Position numbers and translations under genes: made by a program. Below are positions 8,739 through 19,454 of a stretch of 64,000 nucleotides of DNA, piece after piece. Origin of the DNA: Acidobacteriota bacterium (GTDB lineage Bacteria; Acidobacteriota; Vicinamibacteria; Marinacidobacterales; Marinacidobacteraceae); NCBI GenBank assembly GCA_009840635.1, contig VXNL01000110.1, positions 18,319-82,318 on the forward strand, in the 5' to 3' direction. The stretch's first letter is position 1; the number at the start of each line of letters is the position of its first letter. The notes under the pieces were generated by a model. It was not told where the DNA came from and did not search any database. It saw only the letters and a program-made list of their open reading frames with translations.

Positions 8739-11700
8739 ATGAGCGCCACGAGAATCGGCCGGCCCGGATTCCTGCGGGCGATCTCCGAACGGATCGTGGT
8801 CTTCGACGGCGCCATCGGAACGATGCTGCAGGCCGAGCGCCTGGACGAGGCGGGTTTTCGGGGCGAGCTCCTGCGGGAACATCCGAAACCGCTCCAGGGG
8901 CTCCACGACGTCCTGTCCCTGACCCGCCCGGAGCTGGTGGAGAAGGTGCACCACCTCTACCTCGACGCCGGCGCGGACGCCCTCACCACCAACACGTTCA
9001 ACGCGAACGCCGTCTCCCTCCTCGACTACGGCCTCGAAGAACGGGCGTTCGAAATCAACCGCCGCGGAGCGGAAACGGCGCGCCGGGTCGCCGACGCCGC
9101 GGGGCGCGACTGTTTCGTGCTGGGCTCCATGGGACCCACCAACCGGACCCTGAGCGTGTCTCCCGACGTCTCGGACCCCGCCTTCCGGGCCATTTCCTGG
9201 GACGCGTTGCGGGACGCCTACCGCGAGCAGGCAGCGGGTCTCCTGGCGGGCGGGGCCGATCTCCTGCTCGTCGAGACCTGTTTCGACACCCTGAACGCCA
9301 AGGCGGCGCTCGCGGCCAGCCGGGACGCCATCGCCGAGGCGCCGGGGGACCCCGGGCTTCTCGTCTCCTTCACTTCCGTGGATCAGGGGGGGCGCAATCT
9401 CACCGGGCAGGACTCCGAAGCCTTCTGGGTCTCCGTCGAGCACGCCGAGGTGACGGCCGCCGGGGTGAACTGCTCGATCGGGGCCGAGGCAATGCGCCCC
9501 ATCGTCGAGACCCTGTCCCGCCTCGCTCCGGTTCCGGTGGGCGCGGTCCCGAATGCCGGGCTTCCGAACGAACTCGGCGGCTATGACGAGGCGCCGGAAG
9601 TCACTGCCGCGGCGCTGGGCGCCCTCGCGAAGGACGGTCTCGTCAACTTCGTCGGCGGCTGCTGCGGCACCACCCCGGAGCACATCCGCGCGGTCCGGAG
9701 TGCGGTGACCCGCAGCCGGCCGCGCCAACCTCCCGCACGTTCCCCAAGGCTCCGCCTCGCCGGCACCGAACCCCTGGTGCGGCCGGAATCGGCCTTCCTG
9801 GTGGTGGGCGAGCGCACCAACGTGACCGGTTCGCGCCGCTTTGCCCGCCTGATCCGGAACGACCAGTTCGAAGCGGCGGTCTCGGTGGCGAGGGATCAGG
9901 TCGCGGGCGGCGCCAACCTGCTCGACGTGAACATGGACGAGGGTCTTCTCGAATCCGAAGCCGCCATGGGCCGGTTCCTGCGGCTGATCGCCATGGAACC
10001 CGACGTCGCCCGGCTCCCGATCATCGTGGACAGCTCGCGGATCGAGGTCATCGAGGCCGGACTCCGCGCCCTTCCGGGCAAGGGGGTGGTCAACTCGCTG
10101 TCGCTCAAGGACGGTGAGGACGCCTTCCTCGCCGCGGCTCGCCGCATCCGCCGGTTCGGGGCCGCCGTCATCGTGATGGCGTTCGACGAGGAGGGACAGG
10201 CGGTGGACGCGGAGCGCAAGACCGCCATCTGCGCGCGCGCCTACCGGCTGCTGACCGAACGGGCGGGATTTCCGCCCGAGGACATCATCTTCGATCCGAA
10301 CGTCCTCGCCGTCGCCACCGGCATCGCCGAGCACGACCGGTACGCCGTCGAGTTCATCGACGCCATCCCCGGGATTCGGGCGGCCTGCCCGGGATCCCTG
10401 ATCTCCGGGGGCATCTCCAACCTGTCCTTCGCGTTTCGGGGCAACGAGGGCGTCCGGCAGGCTATGAACGCAGTCTTCCTGCACCATGCGATCGCGGCCG
10501 GACTCGACATGGGGATCGTGAACGCCGGGCGGCTGCCGGTCTACGACGAGATCGAGGAGACGCTCCGGGAGCGCGTCGAAGACGTCGTCCTCGCCCGGCG
10601 CGGCGACGCGACGGAGCGGCTCCTGGCGGTTGCCGATCGAGCCGGGGCGGGGCGGAAGGCGGCGGCGGCGGACGATTCATGGCGCCGGCGCCCCGTCGCC
10701 GAGCGGCTCGCCCACGCGGTGGTGAACGGCATCCTCGACTTCGTCGAACGGGACGCCGACGAGGCGCGGCGCGGAATGCCCTCGGCACTGGCCGTGATCG
10801 AGGGTCCGCTGATGGACGGCATGCGGGTGGTCGGGGACCGGTTCGGGGACGGACGGATGTTCCTCCCCCAGGTCGTCAAGAGCGCGCGGGTCATGAAGCG
10901 GGCCGTGGCCGTCCTCGAGCCGCACATGGAGACGGACGAGGCCAGCGGGCCGCGCGAGCGGATCGTCCTCGCGACGGTCAAGGGTGACGTCCACGACATC
11001 GGCAAGAGCATCGTGGGCATCGTGCTCGCCTGCAACGGCTACCGGGTGGAAGACCTCGGAGTCATGGTCCCCGCGGACCGGATCCTCGACACCGCCCGCG
11101 AGACGAGCGCCGACCTGGTCGGCCTCTCCGGCCTCATCACCCCGTCCCTCGACGAGATGGAGCGTTTCGCCACCGAGATGGAGCGGCGGGGAGTGACCCT
11201 GCCGCTGCTCATCGGCGGCGCCACCACCTCATCCCGCCACACCGCCCTGCGAATCGCTCCCCGGCGATCGGGCCCGGTCGTCCACGTGGCCGACGCCTCG
11301 CGTACGTCGGGAGTGGTTCGCGCCCTTCTGGGCGGGAGCTCGGCGTCCTTCGTGGAGGAGAACCGCCGCCGGCAGGAAACGGAACGAAACCGCACACCTC
11401 GCCGCAGCGCGCCGCTCCTCGAGTTGGCGGCCGCCCGTCGCCGCGCTCTGGAATTCCCCGCTTCCGAGCCCATCGAGCCCGCGTTCTGGGGCCGGCGCGT
11501 CCTTCGGAACATCCCGGTGGCCGATCTGGTCCCGTACGTGGACTGGACCCCGTTCTTCCACGCCTGGGAATTCCGGGGCACCTTCCCCGACCTGCTCGAC
11601 CGGGACGCCACCCGGACCGAGGCGCGCGAGCTGCACGGCAACGCCCGCGAGCGCCTCGGGAAGCTCGCGGCGGACCCGCGGCTGGAAGCGCGCGCCGTCT

Positions 11701-12389
11701 ATGGGTTCTTCCCCGCCGCGAGCGAAGGCGACGACATCCTCATCTGGCGCCCCGAACGCCCGGACGAGGCGCCCGAGTCCCGGATCCCGACGCTCCGGCA
11801 GCAGGAAGATCGACCCGGGCCGCGCCTCGCGGCCGCCGACTTCCTGCGCACCGCCGAGGCGGGCCGGCCCCCGGAGGGCGGCGCGGACGTGGTCGGGGCG
11901 TTCGCCGTCACCGCCGGCCACGGGCTGGCAGACCTGATCGCCGAGGCGGAGGCCGCCGGGGACGACTACGACGCCCTCCTGCTGCGTTCGCTCGGCGACC
12001 GCCTTGCCGAGGCCCTCGCCGAGTGGCTGCACGAGCGCGCCCGCCGGGACCTCGGATACGGCGAGTCCGAGAACCTGACTCCCGAAGACCTGATCCGGGG
12101 GCGTTTCCGCGGGATCCGTCCCGCCCCCGGTTACCCCGCCACCCCGGACCTCGGCATCCTCAGCGAGATCTTCGGGCTGCTGGAGGCGGAGGAGGCCATC
12201 GGCATCGAGCTGACCGAGAACTTCGCGATCCGGCCGGCCGCTTCGGTAGCCGGGCTCTATTTCGCGAGTCCCGAGTCGCGCTACTTCTCCGTCGGGACGA
12301 TCGGCCGGGACCAACTCGAGGACTACGCCCGCCGCCGGGGTATTCCCGTCGCGGCGGCTGAACGCCTCCTCCGCCGCCACCTGGGGTAG
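8739..12389 (+). CDS. metH: Cobalamin-dependent methionine synthase
   Basis: 1216 residues from ATG 8739, matching full-length MetH. Domain order: homocysteine-binding barrel (about 1-320) with zinc ligands Cys245 (GVNCSIG) and Cys308/Cys309 (GGCCGT, 306-311); pterin-binding barrel (about 340-620, starting [11 protein letters not shown]); cobalamin cap and Rossmann domain (about 650-890) with the DxHxxG motif at 750-755, His752 being the lower cobalt ligand; and the AdoMet reactivation domain (about 920-1216). It transfers the methyl group of methyl-THF to homocysteine, using B12. The frame is open to 8592, but that part contains the palindromic repeat; ATG 8739 aligns with normal MetH starts. 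Confidence 0.96.
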   Translation: MSATRIGRPGFLRAISERIVVFDGAIGTMLQAERLDEAGFRGELLREHPKPLQGLHDVLSLTRPELVEKVHHLYLDAGADALTTNTFNANAVSLLDYGLEERAFEINRRGAETARRVADAAGRDCFVLGSMGPTNRTLSVSPDVSDPAFRAISWDALRDAYREQAAGLLAGGADLLLVETCFDTLNAKAALAASRDAIAEAPGDPGLLVSFTSVDQGGRNLTGQDSEAFWVSVEHAEVTAAGVNCSIGAEAMRPIVETLSRLAPVPVGAVPNAGLPNELGGYDEAPEVTAAALGALAKDGLVNFVGGCCGTTPEHIRAVRSAVTRSRPRQPPARSPRLRLAGTEPLVRPESAFLVVGERTNVTGSRRFARLIRNDQFEAAVSVARDQVAGGANLLDVNMDEGLLESEAAMGRFLRLIAMEPDVARLPIIVDSSRIEVIEAGLRALPGKGVVNSLSLKDGEDAFLAAARRIRRFGAAVIVMAFDEEGQAVDAERKTAICARAYRLLTERAGFPPEDIIFDPNVLAVATGIAEHDRYAVEFIDAIPGIRAACPGSLISGGISNLSFAFRGNEGVRQAMNAVFLHHAIAAGLDMGIVNAGRLPVYDEIEETLRERVEDVVLARRGDATERLLAVADRAGAGRKAAAADDSWRRRPVAERLAHAVVNGILDFVERDADEARRGMPSALAVIEGPLMDGMRVVGDRFGDGRMFLPQVVKSARVMKRAVAVLEPHMETDEASGPRERIVLATVKGDVHDIGKSIVGIVLACNGYRVEDLGVMVPADRILDTARETSADLVGLSGLITPSLDEMERFATEMERRGVTLPLLIGGATTSSRHTALRIAPRRSGPVVHVADASRTSGVVRALLGGSSASFVEENRRRQETERNRTPRRSAPLLELAAARRRALEFPASEPIEPAFWGRRVLRNIPVADLVPYVDWTPFFHAWEFRGTFPDLLDRDATRTEARELHGNARERLGKLAADPRLEARAVYGFFPAASEGDDILIWRPERPDEAPESRIPTLRQQEDRPGPRLAAADFLRTAEAGRPPEGGADVVGAFAVTAGHGLADLIAEAEAAGDDYDALLLRSLGDRLAEALAEWLHERARRDLGYGESENLTPEDLIRGRFRGIRPAPGYPATPDLGILSEIFGLLEAEEAIGIELTENFAIRPAASVAGLYFASPESRYFSVGTIGRDQLEDYARRRGIPVAAAERLLRRHLG

Positions 12390-12438
12390 TCGGACATGTT
12401 CGTCAGGCCCTCGTTCGACGGGATGGGTGCCGACGGAG

Positions 12439-12454
12439 TTACATCATTACATCA
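12439..12454. promoter_or_regulatory. Tandem 8-bp repeat upstream of the antitoxin, possible operator
   Basis: TTACATCA occurs twice in direct tandem, 15 bases before the start of the ribbon-helix-helix-like antitoxin gene, in an unusually A+T-rich patch. Ribbon-helix-helix antitoxins often bind short repeats overlapping their own promoter, so autoregulation is a reasonable inference. Confidence 0.4.
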
Positions 12455-12469
12455 TGGTATCGTTCGCGG

Positions 12470-12733
12470 ATGAAGCGTCTGCAGATTCAGCTGGACGAAC
12501 CCCTTTACGACGCTCTGCGCCGGCGCGCCTTCGAGGAGCAGGCTTCCATGGCGTCGGTCGTCCGCGACGCCCTCGCCGGATCCTTCAAGAGCGTCCACCC
12601 GTCCCAGTCCACCCTCGACGACTTTGGCTTCATCGGCGCCGGAAGCAGCGAACCGCCTGCCGGCGGTCCGGTGTCCGTGCGTCACGATGAGTTTCTGGAC
12701 GAAGCCATTGCGGCGCGGTTCCCGAAGCCGTGA
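12470..12733 (+). CDS. VapB-like antitoxin (ribbon-helix-helix type)
   Basis: 87 residues. The N-terminus MKRLQIQLDEPLYDALRRRA gives the beta strand and first helix of a ribbon-helix-helix DNA-binding domain, with MASVVRDAL as the second helix. The C-terminal half (HDEFLDEAIAARF) is the likely toxin-binding tail. The gene overlaps the PIN-domain gene by four bases (GTGA), the usual arrangement of vapBC modules. It probably represses its own promoter through the tandem repeat just upstream. Confidence 0.72.
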   Translation: MKRLQIQLDEPLYDALRRRAFEEQASMASVVRDALAGSFKSVHPSQSTLDDFGFIGAGSSEPPAGGPVSVRHDEFLDEAIAARFPKP

Positions 12734-13128
12734 TCTTTCTGGACACGTCGCTCGTCTACGCGCTCGCCGACCAGCGGGACCAATTCCATCAGGTCGCACG
12801 CGGCCGATTCGAGACCGCCCTCCAGAGCCGCCGGGCGCTCGTCACCCACAGCTACGTGCTGGTGGAATCCATGGCGCTGCTGCAGCGGCGGCTGGGTCTC
12901 CAGGCGGCGCTTCAGTTCTCTCGGGATGCGTCGGCGTTTGAAATCGAGTGGGTCAGCGCCGCGCTGCACCGTGAAGCCGTACGCGCGCTGGCGGCGGGCG
13001 CCGGGACCACTCTCGTGGATCAGGTGAGCTTCGCCGTAATGCGCCGCCGAGGGATTGGCGAAGCGCTCACGCTCGATACGGACTTCGTCACGGCCGGATT
13101 CCGGCTCTTCGGGACCGACGCCTCCTGA
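12730..13128 (+). CDS. PIN-domain ribonuclease toxin (VapC-like)
   Basis: 132 residues from GTG 12730. The PIN-fold acidic residues are visible: Asp5 (MIFLDTS), Glu46 (VLVESMA), Asp97 (LVDQVSF) and Asp116/Asp118 (LTLDTDF). PIN toxins are metal-dependent RNases that cleave tRNA or rRNA and are neutralised by the VapB partner. The overlap with the preceding ribbon-helix-helix gene supports this pairing. Convergent with the ferredoxin gene 22 bases downstream. Confidence 0.8.
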   Translation: MIFLDTSLVYALADQRDQFHQVARGRFETALQSRRALVTHSYVLVESMALLQRRLGLQAALQFSRDASAFEIEWVSAALHREAVRALAAGAGTTLVDQVSFAVMRRRGIGEALTLDTDFVTAGFRLFGTDAS

Positions 13129-13149
13129 GCGCCCACGCCCCCAGGGGCT

Positions 13150-13518
13150 TCAACTGTTGCGAATGCGGTACTTCTCGACCGGCGTTCCCCCGATCAGATG
13201 GCCCTGGATGACCTCCTCGAGGGCGCCAGGAGTCATCCCGGAGTACCAGACGCCGTCGGGATAGACCACGGCGATGGGGCCCTCGGCGCAGACCCGGAGA
13301 CAGTTGGCCTTGCTGCGGGCGATGTGGCCGCCGGCCGGACCGTTCGCGAGGCCCAGTTCATCCAGCCGTCGTTTCAGGTAGAGCCAGCTCTCGCAGCCGA
13401 CGCGCGGCTCGCAGCACTTGGGCTTGTCCGCGTCCGCACAGAGGAAGATGTGGCGCTCGACCCTCGAGAGATCCAGCGACTTCGCCTTCTCGGCGGCGGT
13501 GCCGGGGCCGTCGGCCAA
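13150..13518 (-). CDS. Thioredoxin-like [2Fe-2S] ferredoxin
   Basis: 122 residues from TTG 13518, immediately after the msrA stop. Cysteines at 27, 35/36, 73 and 77 fit the spacing of thioredoxin-like 2Fe-2S ferredoxins (C-x(8)-C ... C-x3-C), with IFLC in the first strand and the SKANCLRVCAEGPIAVVYPDGVWY block typical of the family. Probably a low-molecular-weight electron carrier; its partner is unknown. The TTG start is taken because no ATG precedes the first cysteine; co-transcription with msrA is likely. Confidence 0.82.
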   Translation of the reverse strand: MADGPGTAAEKAKSLDLSRVERHIFLCADADKPKCCEPRVGCESWLYLKRRLDELGLANGPAGGHIARSKANCLRVCAEGPIAVVYPDGVWYSGMTPGALEEVIQGHLIGGTPVEKYRIRNS

Positions 13519-13520
13519 GC

Positions 13521-14162
13521 TCAGTCCGGGAGGCCCGTCGGACAGGCGACTCCGGTGCCCCCGATGCCACAGTAGCCGTCCGGGTTCTTCGCCAGGTACT
13601 GCTGGTGGTAGTCCTCCGCGTAGTAGAAGGCGGGAGCCTCGCGGATCTCGGTGGTGACCGGGCCGTATCCCGCGGTCCGGAGCCGCTCGGCATAGCCGTC
13701 GCGGGTCCTGAGCGCGATATCGCCCTGGTCGTCCCCGAGCGTGTAAATGGCCGATCGATACTGAGTCCCGACATCGTTGCCCTGACGCATTCCCTGCGTC
13801 GGATCATGGTTCTGCCAGAAGATCCGGAGCAGCCCTTCGTAGCTCACCTGCGCGGGATCGAAGACCACCCGGACGACTTCGGCGTGGCCGGTGCGGCCGG
13901 TGCAGACCTCTCGGTAGTTCGGGTTGGGCGTGAGCCCCCCGGCGTATCCCACCGCGCTCGTGTACACCCCGGGCGCCGTCCAGAACAGGCGCTCGGCGCC
14001 CCAGAAACACCCCATGCCGAACAGCGCCTCCTCCATGCTCTCCGGCCAGGGCGGGGCCAGCGGGGTCTTCAGGACGAAGTGCCTTTCCGGCACCCGCATG
14101 AGTTCCACGCGCCCCGCCAAGGCGTCGCCGGGAGACGGAAGAACGGGCTCGAGAAACCGCAT
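13521..14162 (-). CDS. msrA: Peptide methionine (S)-S-oxide reductase
   Basis: 213 residues. The catalytic motif GCFWG has Cys52; [24 protein letters not shown]-type resolving region and AEDYHQQYL complete the MsrA fold. It repairs oxidised methionine using thioredoxin. About 45 residues precede the core, longer than minimal MsrA, with no obvious signal peptide. The ferredoxin gene follows two bases after its stop. An 83-base gap separates it from the divergent aldehyde dehydrogenase gene. Confidence 0.94.
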   Translation of the reverse strand: MRFLEPVLPSPGDALAGRVELMRVPERHFVLKTPLAPPWPESMEEALFGMGCFWGAERLFWTAPGVYTSAVGYAGGLTPNPNYREVCTGRTGHAEVVRVVFDPAQVSYEGLLRIFWQNHDPTQGMRQGNDVGTQYRSAIYTLGDDQGDIALRTRDGYAERLRTAGYGPVTTEIREAPAFYYAEDYHQQYLAKNPDGYCGIGGTGVACPTGLPD

Positions 14163-14245
14163 GACCAGCCGGCCGGAAGTCTACCCGGCAACGACCGGCC
14201 GCCCGGCCTCCGTCGCTCTCGGGGCTCCGTATACTCGCCGCCCCG

Positions 14246-15619
14246 GTGACGAACGACCTGCCAGCACTCCTGGAGCCGGCGCGGCGGCTCGTGGAATCCG
14301 GCGAAACCGCGTCCCGCAGGTTCCGAAGCGAGGCGCTCGCGGCGCTTGCCGGTGTCCTGCGGGACGACCGCGACACCTGGGAAGACGCGCTCCGGTCGGA
14401 TCTCGGGGCGCCCGCCTTCGAGACCTGGGCTACCCAGACCGGTCTCGTCCTCGCCGAGATCCGCCATGCACGGCGTCACTTGTGGCGCTGGATGCGTCCC
14501 CGCCGGGTTGGCACGCCGCTCGCCGTCATGCCGGCGCGGAGCCGGATCGAGCCGGCCCCGGTCGGGGTGGTGCTGGTCATCGCTCCCTGGAACTATCCGC
14601 TGCAACTCAGCCTGGCCCCCGCCGTGGCGGCGATCGCCGCCGGAAACGCGGTGGTGATCAAGCCCTCGGAGCACGCGCCCCGAACGGCGGAGCGGCTCGC
14701 GGCACTGGTGCCCCCCGCGCTGGCGCCGGGGCTCGTCCAGGTGGTCGAAGGAGGTCCGGAAACGGCCCAGGCGCTCATCGGCCAGGGTTTCGACCACGTC
14801 CTGTTCACCGGCAGCCGGCGCGTCGGCGCCCTGGTGGCGGAGGCGGCCGGACGCCGGCTCACCCCCGTCACCCTCGAACTGGGCGGCAAGTGCCCGGCAC
14901 TCGTGGACCCGAGCGCCGACCTGCGCCTCGCGGCGCGACGCCTCGCGTGGGCGAAGTTCCTGAATGCCGGACAGACCTGCGTGGCTCCGGACTTCGTCCT
15001 CGTACCCGAGGACCGCTACGACGAATTCTCGGAGAGACTCGGCGAGAACCTCGAGCGCTTCTACGGGGGAGCCCCCGCTGAGAGTCCGGACTACGGCCGG
15101 ATCGTGCACGCAACCCACTTCCGGCGCCTTGAGCGGCTTCTTTCCGGCCTGCCCCTGCGGTGGGGCGGCGAGCGGGATCCGGAGCGGCTCTACTTCGGCC
15201 CCACGGTCACCGGGCCGTGGCCCGACGGCCACGCGGCGCAGCGCGAGGAGATCTTCGGACCCATCCTGCCGCTCCTCTCCTACCGGAACCTCGACGAAGC
15301 GCTTGCCGAGATCGGGGCACGTCCGGATCCGCTGGCGCTCTATGTGTTCGCCCGTCGGCGCGAACCCGTGCGGCGCGCCGCCGCCGTAGTACGGTCGGGG
15401 GCGCTCGTTACCAACGACGCGGTCGTTCACTGCGCCAATCCCGCGCTTCCGTTCGGTGGTGTCGGAGGGAGTGGCCATGGTTCGTACCACGGGGTCCACG
15501 GATTCGACCTGCTCTCCCAGAAGCGGGCCGTCCTGAACGCCGCGACCTGGCTCGATCCTCCGGTTCGCTACCCGCCGTACCGGGGCAAGCTGGGACTGCT
15601 CCGGCTGCTGCTCCGTTGA
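14246..15619 (+). CDS. Aldehyde dehydrogenase (class 3-like)
   Basis: 457 residues from GTG 14246. Characteristic segments are VLVIAPWNYPLQL, the FTGSRRVG nucleotide-binding turn, ELGGK with general base Glu211 and GQTCVAPD with nucleophile Cys245. The length and the C-terminal hydrophobic tail (YPPYRGKLGLLRLLLR) resemble class 3 (fatty) aldehyde dehydrogenases that oxidise medium- or long-chain aldehydes with NAD(P). It is the first gene of a five-gene plus-strand run with one-to-four-base overlaps; the aminotransferase fusion begins within its stop codon. Confidence 0.9.
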   Translation: MTNDLPALLEPARRLVESGETASRRFRSEALAALAGVLRDDRDTWEDALRSDLGAPAFETWATQTGLVLAEIRHARRHLWRWMRPRRVGTPLAVMPARSRIEPAPVGVVLVIAPWNYPLQLSLAPAVAAIAAGNAVVIKPSEHAPRTAERLAALVPPALAPGLVQVVEGGPETAQALIGQGFDHVLFTGSRRVGALVAEAAGRRLTPVTLELGGKCPALVDPSADLRLAARRLAWAKFLNAGQTCVAPDFVLVPEDRYDEFSERLGENLERFYGGAPAESPDYGRIVHATHFRRLERLLSGLPLRWGGERDPERLYFGPTVTGPWPDGHAAQREEIFGPILPLLSYRNLDEALAEIGARPDPLALYVFARRREPVRRAAAVVRSGALVTNDAVVHCANPALPFGGVGGSGHGSYHGVHGFDLLSQKRAVLNAATWLDPPVRYPPYRGKLGLLRLLLR

Positions 15620-18600
15620 TGCCGAAGGCCGGGGAACTCCCGTTCCCCATCGACCCTCTCAGACACCGGCCACGGGTCGCCGCCCACGAGGCAGCCGCCA
15701 TCACGGACGAGCTGTGGGGACGGAAGGCGCACGCTACTCCGCTCCCTGGCGAGCGCGACGCCAACTTTCTGCTGGACCACGGGGCAAGCGGCCGGTTCGT
15801 GCTCAAGATCAGCAGCGCCTCCGAGCGCCCCGAGCGGCTCGACCTGCAACACGGACTCATCGCGCGCGCCCTCGAGCGGAATCCGGCGCTGCGCCTTCCG
15901 GAAACCGTCCCGAGCAAAGCCGGCGCGCACCTGGAACGGCGTGACTTCGGCGGACGCGCGCATCACGTCCGCCTCTTTCGCTACCTCGACGGCGAGCCGC
16001 TCTCCGCCTTCCGGCGCCGGCCGCAGCCCTTGCTGGAATCGGTCGGCGGGCTTGTCGGGCGGGTCCAGCGCGCACTCGGCGGTTTCGACCATCCCGAACT
16101 CGACGTCCAGGAGATCCCCTGGGCGCCGGCCCACGCTCCCGCCGTCATCGCGGCGGCCTCCGGGATCCTCCGCGATGAGGACGCCTCCGGAACCTACCGG
16201 GGCGTTGCCGATGCCGTCCGGGAAGCCCTGCCGGACCTCCTGGCCCTCCCCGCCGGAGCGCTCCACAACGACGCCAACGACGACAACCTCCTCCTCGCCG
16301 CGGGCACGCCCGAAACCGCGGCGCCGGAGGACGTCGCCCTCCTGGACTTCGGGGACTCCGTCCGGGGTCCCCTGATCTGTGAGGCGGCGACGGCGGCCCT
16401 CTACACCGCCGCCACCGCATTCGAACCACTCCCGGCAGCTGCACGGGTCCTCGCCGGATTCGCGGCTGAGCGACCGGTCAGCGAGATGGAGGCGGACCTC
16501 TTCGGGGTCGCCCTCGCGACCCGGGCGCTCGTGAGCGCCGGGGTCGCGGCCCTGCGCCGGACCCGGGTGGCCGGAGCGGCGACGGATCACTACCTGATGG
16601 CGAGCCAGGCCGGCGTGTGGCGCATGCTCCGGGCCATCGGGGCGGAAGCAGCGGAAGTGACCACAGGCCGGTTCCGGATGGCCAACGGCTTCTCCCCGCT
16701 GCCCCGACTGGCGGAGCGGCGCGCCGCCGTCCGGCGTGCCGCCGCGGACGCCGCCCGTCCCGTCACGCTGCCAGGGACTCCCGTCGCTGTGGATCTCTCG
16801 CCGGAGAGCCCGGCGATCGATCCGGGCGCCGCCGGCGAAACGCTCCGCGCGACCGTCGCGGCGGCCACCGGGGCGGCAGGTGCCGCCATCGGCCGGTATC
16901 TCGAACCGCGGGTTCCCGAAACGGCGCCGCGGGACCGTCCCCGGGCGCTGCAAGCGGAACCGGCCACCCTCCAACTGGGGATCGAAATCTTCGTTCCTGC
17001 CGGGACGGCGGTGCGGACGCCGCTTGCCGGAGAGGTGGACTGGGCCGGTGACCAGGCCGGCAATGCCGGGAGCGGCGTTACGGCCGGCATCCGCCACGTG
17101 CTTGACGGAGAGATCTTCTGGACCTCTTATCGCCACCTCGACTCCGGATGCCTCGAGACGCTGGTTCCAGGGCGCCGTGTCGAGGCCGGAGAAGCGCTCG
17201 GCGCCGTTGCGGAGTCAGCCGGGGACGGCGCCCCTCCTCCCCACCTCCAGTTCCAGGTGCTCCTCGGCAGGTTGCGTGGCGAACCGCCGCGGCGGACCAC
17301 CGCCGCCGACCTCCCGGTCCTCGCCGCACTGAGCGCTGACCCGCTGGATTTTTTCGATCTGGGACCCGAGGCCCGCGTTCGCCCCGAAGTCCGCGAGGAA
17401 CACGGAGGCCGCCTCCTCGAGGCCCGCAGGCGGCGGTTCAGCAACGCCCTGAGCATCTCCTACGACGTGCCCATCCGGGTGGTGCGCGGCCGCGGCGCCC
17501 GCCTCTACGACGATATCGGACGGGACTACCTCGACATGGTCAACAACGTCGCTCACGTGGGGCACGCGCACCCGCGGGTCGCGGACGCCATCTCCCGCCA
17601 GGCCGCACTCCTCAACACGAACACCCGCTACCTCTATCGCCAGCTCACCGACTATGCGGAACGTCTCGGGGAGACCTTCCCGCCGCCGCTGGAGGTGGTC
17701 TTCCTCACGAACTCCGGCAGCGAAGCGAACGACCTCGCGCTGCGCATCGCCCGGGCCCACCTGGGGCGGCAGACAACGCTGGCGTTCGACGGGGGCTATC
17801 ACGGCAACCTCACCTCGCTCATTGACGTCAGCCCCTACAAGCTCGATGGCCGGGGAGGACGCCCCGGTCCGCCGTGGCTCCACCGGTTGTCCATGCCGGA
17901 TGGGTACCGAGGCCGTTTCCGCGAGGAAGACCGGAACTTCCCGGCGTCACTGATTGCGGACGCCGAATCCCGGGTCCGGCGGGCGGGGCCGGCGACGTTG
18001 ATCGGGGAGGCCATCCTGAGCTGCGGCGGCCAGATCGTGCCGCCTCCGGGCTACCTCGGAGCCCTTTACCGGGCCGTAAGGAGCGGCGGGGGCTTGATCG
18101 TGGCCGACGAAGTCCAGACCGGTTTCGGCAGAACCGGACCGGATTTCTGGGCCTTCCTCGCGGTGCAGGAAAGGAGGGAAACACTCACCCCGGACATCGT
18201 CACGCTCGGCAAACCGGCCGGCAACGGGCACCCGCTCGGCGCGGTGGTGACCACCCGCGAACTCGCCCGGTCCTTCGAGACCGGGATGGAGTACTTCAAC
18301 ACCTTCGGCGGAAACCCGGTCTCCTGCGCCGCGGGACTCGCCGTGCTCGACGTGATCCGGGAGGAACGGCTCGCGGAACACGCCGCAGCCGTCGGCAAAC
18401 AGCTCCTCGGCGGGCTGACGGCGCTCGCGAGCCGCTACCCTATCCTTGGCCACGTTCGGGGACGCGGGCTCTTTCTCGGGTTTGAAATGGTCCGGGACCC
18501 GTCGAGCCGCGAGCCCGCCACCGAGGAGGCGCGGCGGCTCGTGAACCGGCTCCGCGATTTCGGGATTCTGAACAGCACCGACGGGCCGGACGCCAACGTC

Positions 18601-18690
18601 ATCAAACTCAAGCCGCCCCTGCCCTTCTCCTCCGCCGACGCCGCCCACTACTTGGAAGTTCTCGAAACCGTCCTGGAGGAGCAGTTCTGA
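15619..18690 (+). CDS. Triple fusion: APH-type kinase, M23-like domain, class III aminotransferase
   Basis: 1023 residues from ATG 15619, which overlaps the preceding stop (TGATG). N-terminal third: an aminoglycoside-phosphotransferase/choline-kinase fold with [12 protein letters not shown] (catalytic loop) and LLDFGDSV (metal-binding DFG-like). Middle (about 430-560): an M23/lipoyl-like beta domain (PLAGEV...YRHL...HLQFQV) whose usual catalytic histidines are partly replaced, so it is probably not a peptidase. C-terminal (about 600-1023): a fold-type I PLP enzyme with [23 protein letters not shown] and the PLP lysine Lys865 (LGKPAGNG). The same three-domain order is known in bacterial relatives of hydroxylysine kinase/phospholyase proteins, suggesting a kinase plus phospholyase or aminotransferase acting on an amino alcohol. 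Substrate unknown. Confidence 0.83.
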   Translation: MPKAGELPFPIDPLRHRPRVAAHEAAAITDELWGRKAHATPLPGERDANFLLDHGASGRFVLKISSASERPERLDLQHGLIARALERNPALRLPETVPSKAGAHLERRDFGGRAHHVRLFRYLDGEPLSAFRRRPQPLLESVGGLVGRVQRALGGFDHPELDVQEIPWAPAHAPAVIAAASGILRDEDASGTYRGVADAVREALPDLLALPAGALHNDANDDNLLLAAGTPETAAPEDVALLDFGDSVRGPLICEAATAALYTAATAFEPLPAAARVLAGFAAERPVSEMEADLFGVALATRALVSAGVAALRRTRVAGAATDHYLMASQAGVWRMLRAIGAEAAEVTTGRFRMANGFSPLPRLAERRAAVRRAAADAARPVTLPGTPVAVDLSPESPAIDPGAAGETLRATVAAATGAAGAAIGRYLEPRVPETAPRDRPRALQAEPATLQLGIEIFVPAGTAVRTPLAGEVDWAGDQAGNAGSGVTAGIRHVLDGEIFWTSYRHLDSGCLETLVPGRRVEAGEALGAVAESAGDGAPPPHLQFQVLLGRLRGEPPRRTTAADLPVLAALSADPLDFFDLGPEARVRPEVREEHGGRLLEARRRRFSNALSISYDVPIRVVRGRGARLYDDIGRDYLDMVNNVAHVGHAHPRVADAISRQAALLNTNTRYLYRQLTDYAERLGETFPPPLEVVFLTNSGSEANDLALRIARAHLGRQTTLAFDGGYHGNLTSLIDVSPYKLDGRGGRPGPPWLHRLSMPDGYRGRFREEDRNFPASLIADAESRVRRAGPATLIGEAILSCGGQIVPPPGYLGALYRAVRSGGGLIVADEVQTGFGRTGPDFWAFLAVQERRETLTPDIVTLGKPAGNGHPLGAVVTTRELARSFETGMEYFNTFGGNPVSCAAGLAVLDVIREERLAEHAAAVGKQLLGGLTALASRYPILGHVRGRGLFLGFEMVRDPSSREPATEEARRLVNRLRDFGILNSTDGPDANVIKLKPPLPFSSADAAHYLEVLETVLEEQF

Positions 18691-19454
18691 GCCAACTACC
18701 CGAGCCCGAGGTCGAGCCCAGTCCCCGTTCCGGCGCGGCTTCCCCCGCGGCGCCTCCGTGGAGTGTGGTGGAGGTGCCTCCCGCCGGGCGCCACCGCGCC
18801 ACGATCATCTGGCTCCACGGGCTCGGCGCCGACGGACACGACTTCGAACCCATCGTTCCGGCCCTGCGGTTGCCCGGCTCGCTCGGCGTCCGGTTCCTGT
18901 TCCCCGAGGCGCCCTTCCGTCCGGTGACCATCAACGGCGGGATGGAGATGCGCGCCTGGTTCGACATCGCGTCCGTGCAGCGCGATACGGGCGTCAATCG
19001 GGAGCACCTGGCGGAATCGGTCGCGGGCGTGCGCTCTCTCGTGGAGTTGGAGGCTGAACGGGGGATTCCGCCCGACCGCCTGGTCCTCGCTGGGTTCTCC
19101 CAGGGCGGAGCGGTCGTCCTCCAGGCGGCCACCTGCGCGGGCTCCGCGGGTGAGCCACCCCTCCGGCCGGCCGGGGTGGTGGCGCTTTCCACCTACCTGC
19201 CGGTCACGGAGAGCGTGGCGCCCCCACCGGAACCGCCCACGCCCATCTTTCAGGCGCACGGCTCGTTCGATCCGCTGATCCCGGTCCACTTCGCCGGTGT
19301 GAGCGGCCGGGCCCTCACGAAGGTGGGGTGGACCGTCGAGTACCACGAATACCCGATGGCCCATCAGGTCGCGGAGGCGGAGATCCGGGACATCGGCATC
19401 TTCCTGCGACGCGTGCTGGAGGCCTCATTCGCGAGGAGCGATCTCTCCACATGA
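18687..19454 (+). CDS. Phospholipase/carboxylesterase family hydrolase
   Basis: Alpha/beta hydrolase with WLHGLGADGHDF, FLFPEAPFRPVTINGG, the nucleophile elbow AGFSQGGAV, an aspartate in HGSFDPLIPV and catalytic histidine in PMAHQV. It resembles bacterial carboxylesterase/acyl-protein thioesterase (YpfH-like) enzymes. The first standard start is GTG 18765 (229 residues). The frame is open without any ATG back to CTG 18687, which overlaps the preceding stop (CTGA) and lies six bases after GGAGGAG. Starting there gives 255 residues, with WSVVEVPPAGRHRATIIW completing the first strand, so I give 18687 as the start, with uncertainty of 78 bases. It overlaps the next gene by four bases (ATGA). Confidence 0.8.
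   Translation: MSQLPEPEVEPSPRSGAASPAAPPWSVVEVPPAGRHRATIIWLHGLGADGHDFEPIVPALRLPGSLGVRFLFPEAPFRPVTINGGMEMRAWFDIASVQRDTGVNREHLAESVAGVRSLVELEAERGIPPDRLVLAGFSQGGAVVLQAATCAGSAGEPPLRPAGVVALSTYLPVTESVAPPPEPPTPIFQAHGSFDPLIPVHFAGVSGRALTKVGWTVEYHEYPMAHQVAEAEIRDIGIFLRRVLEASFARSDLST

Noticed and set aside
16978..17290. Active M23 metallopeptidase domain
   Set aside because: The expected His/Asp and HxH metal ligands are not all present, so I describe it only as M23-like.
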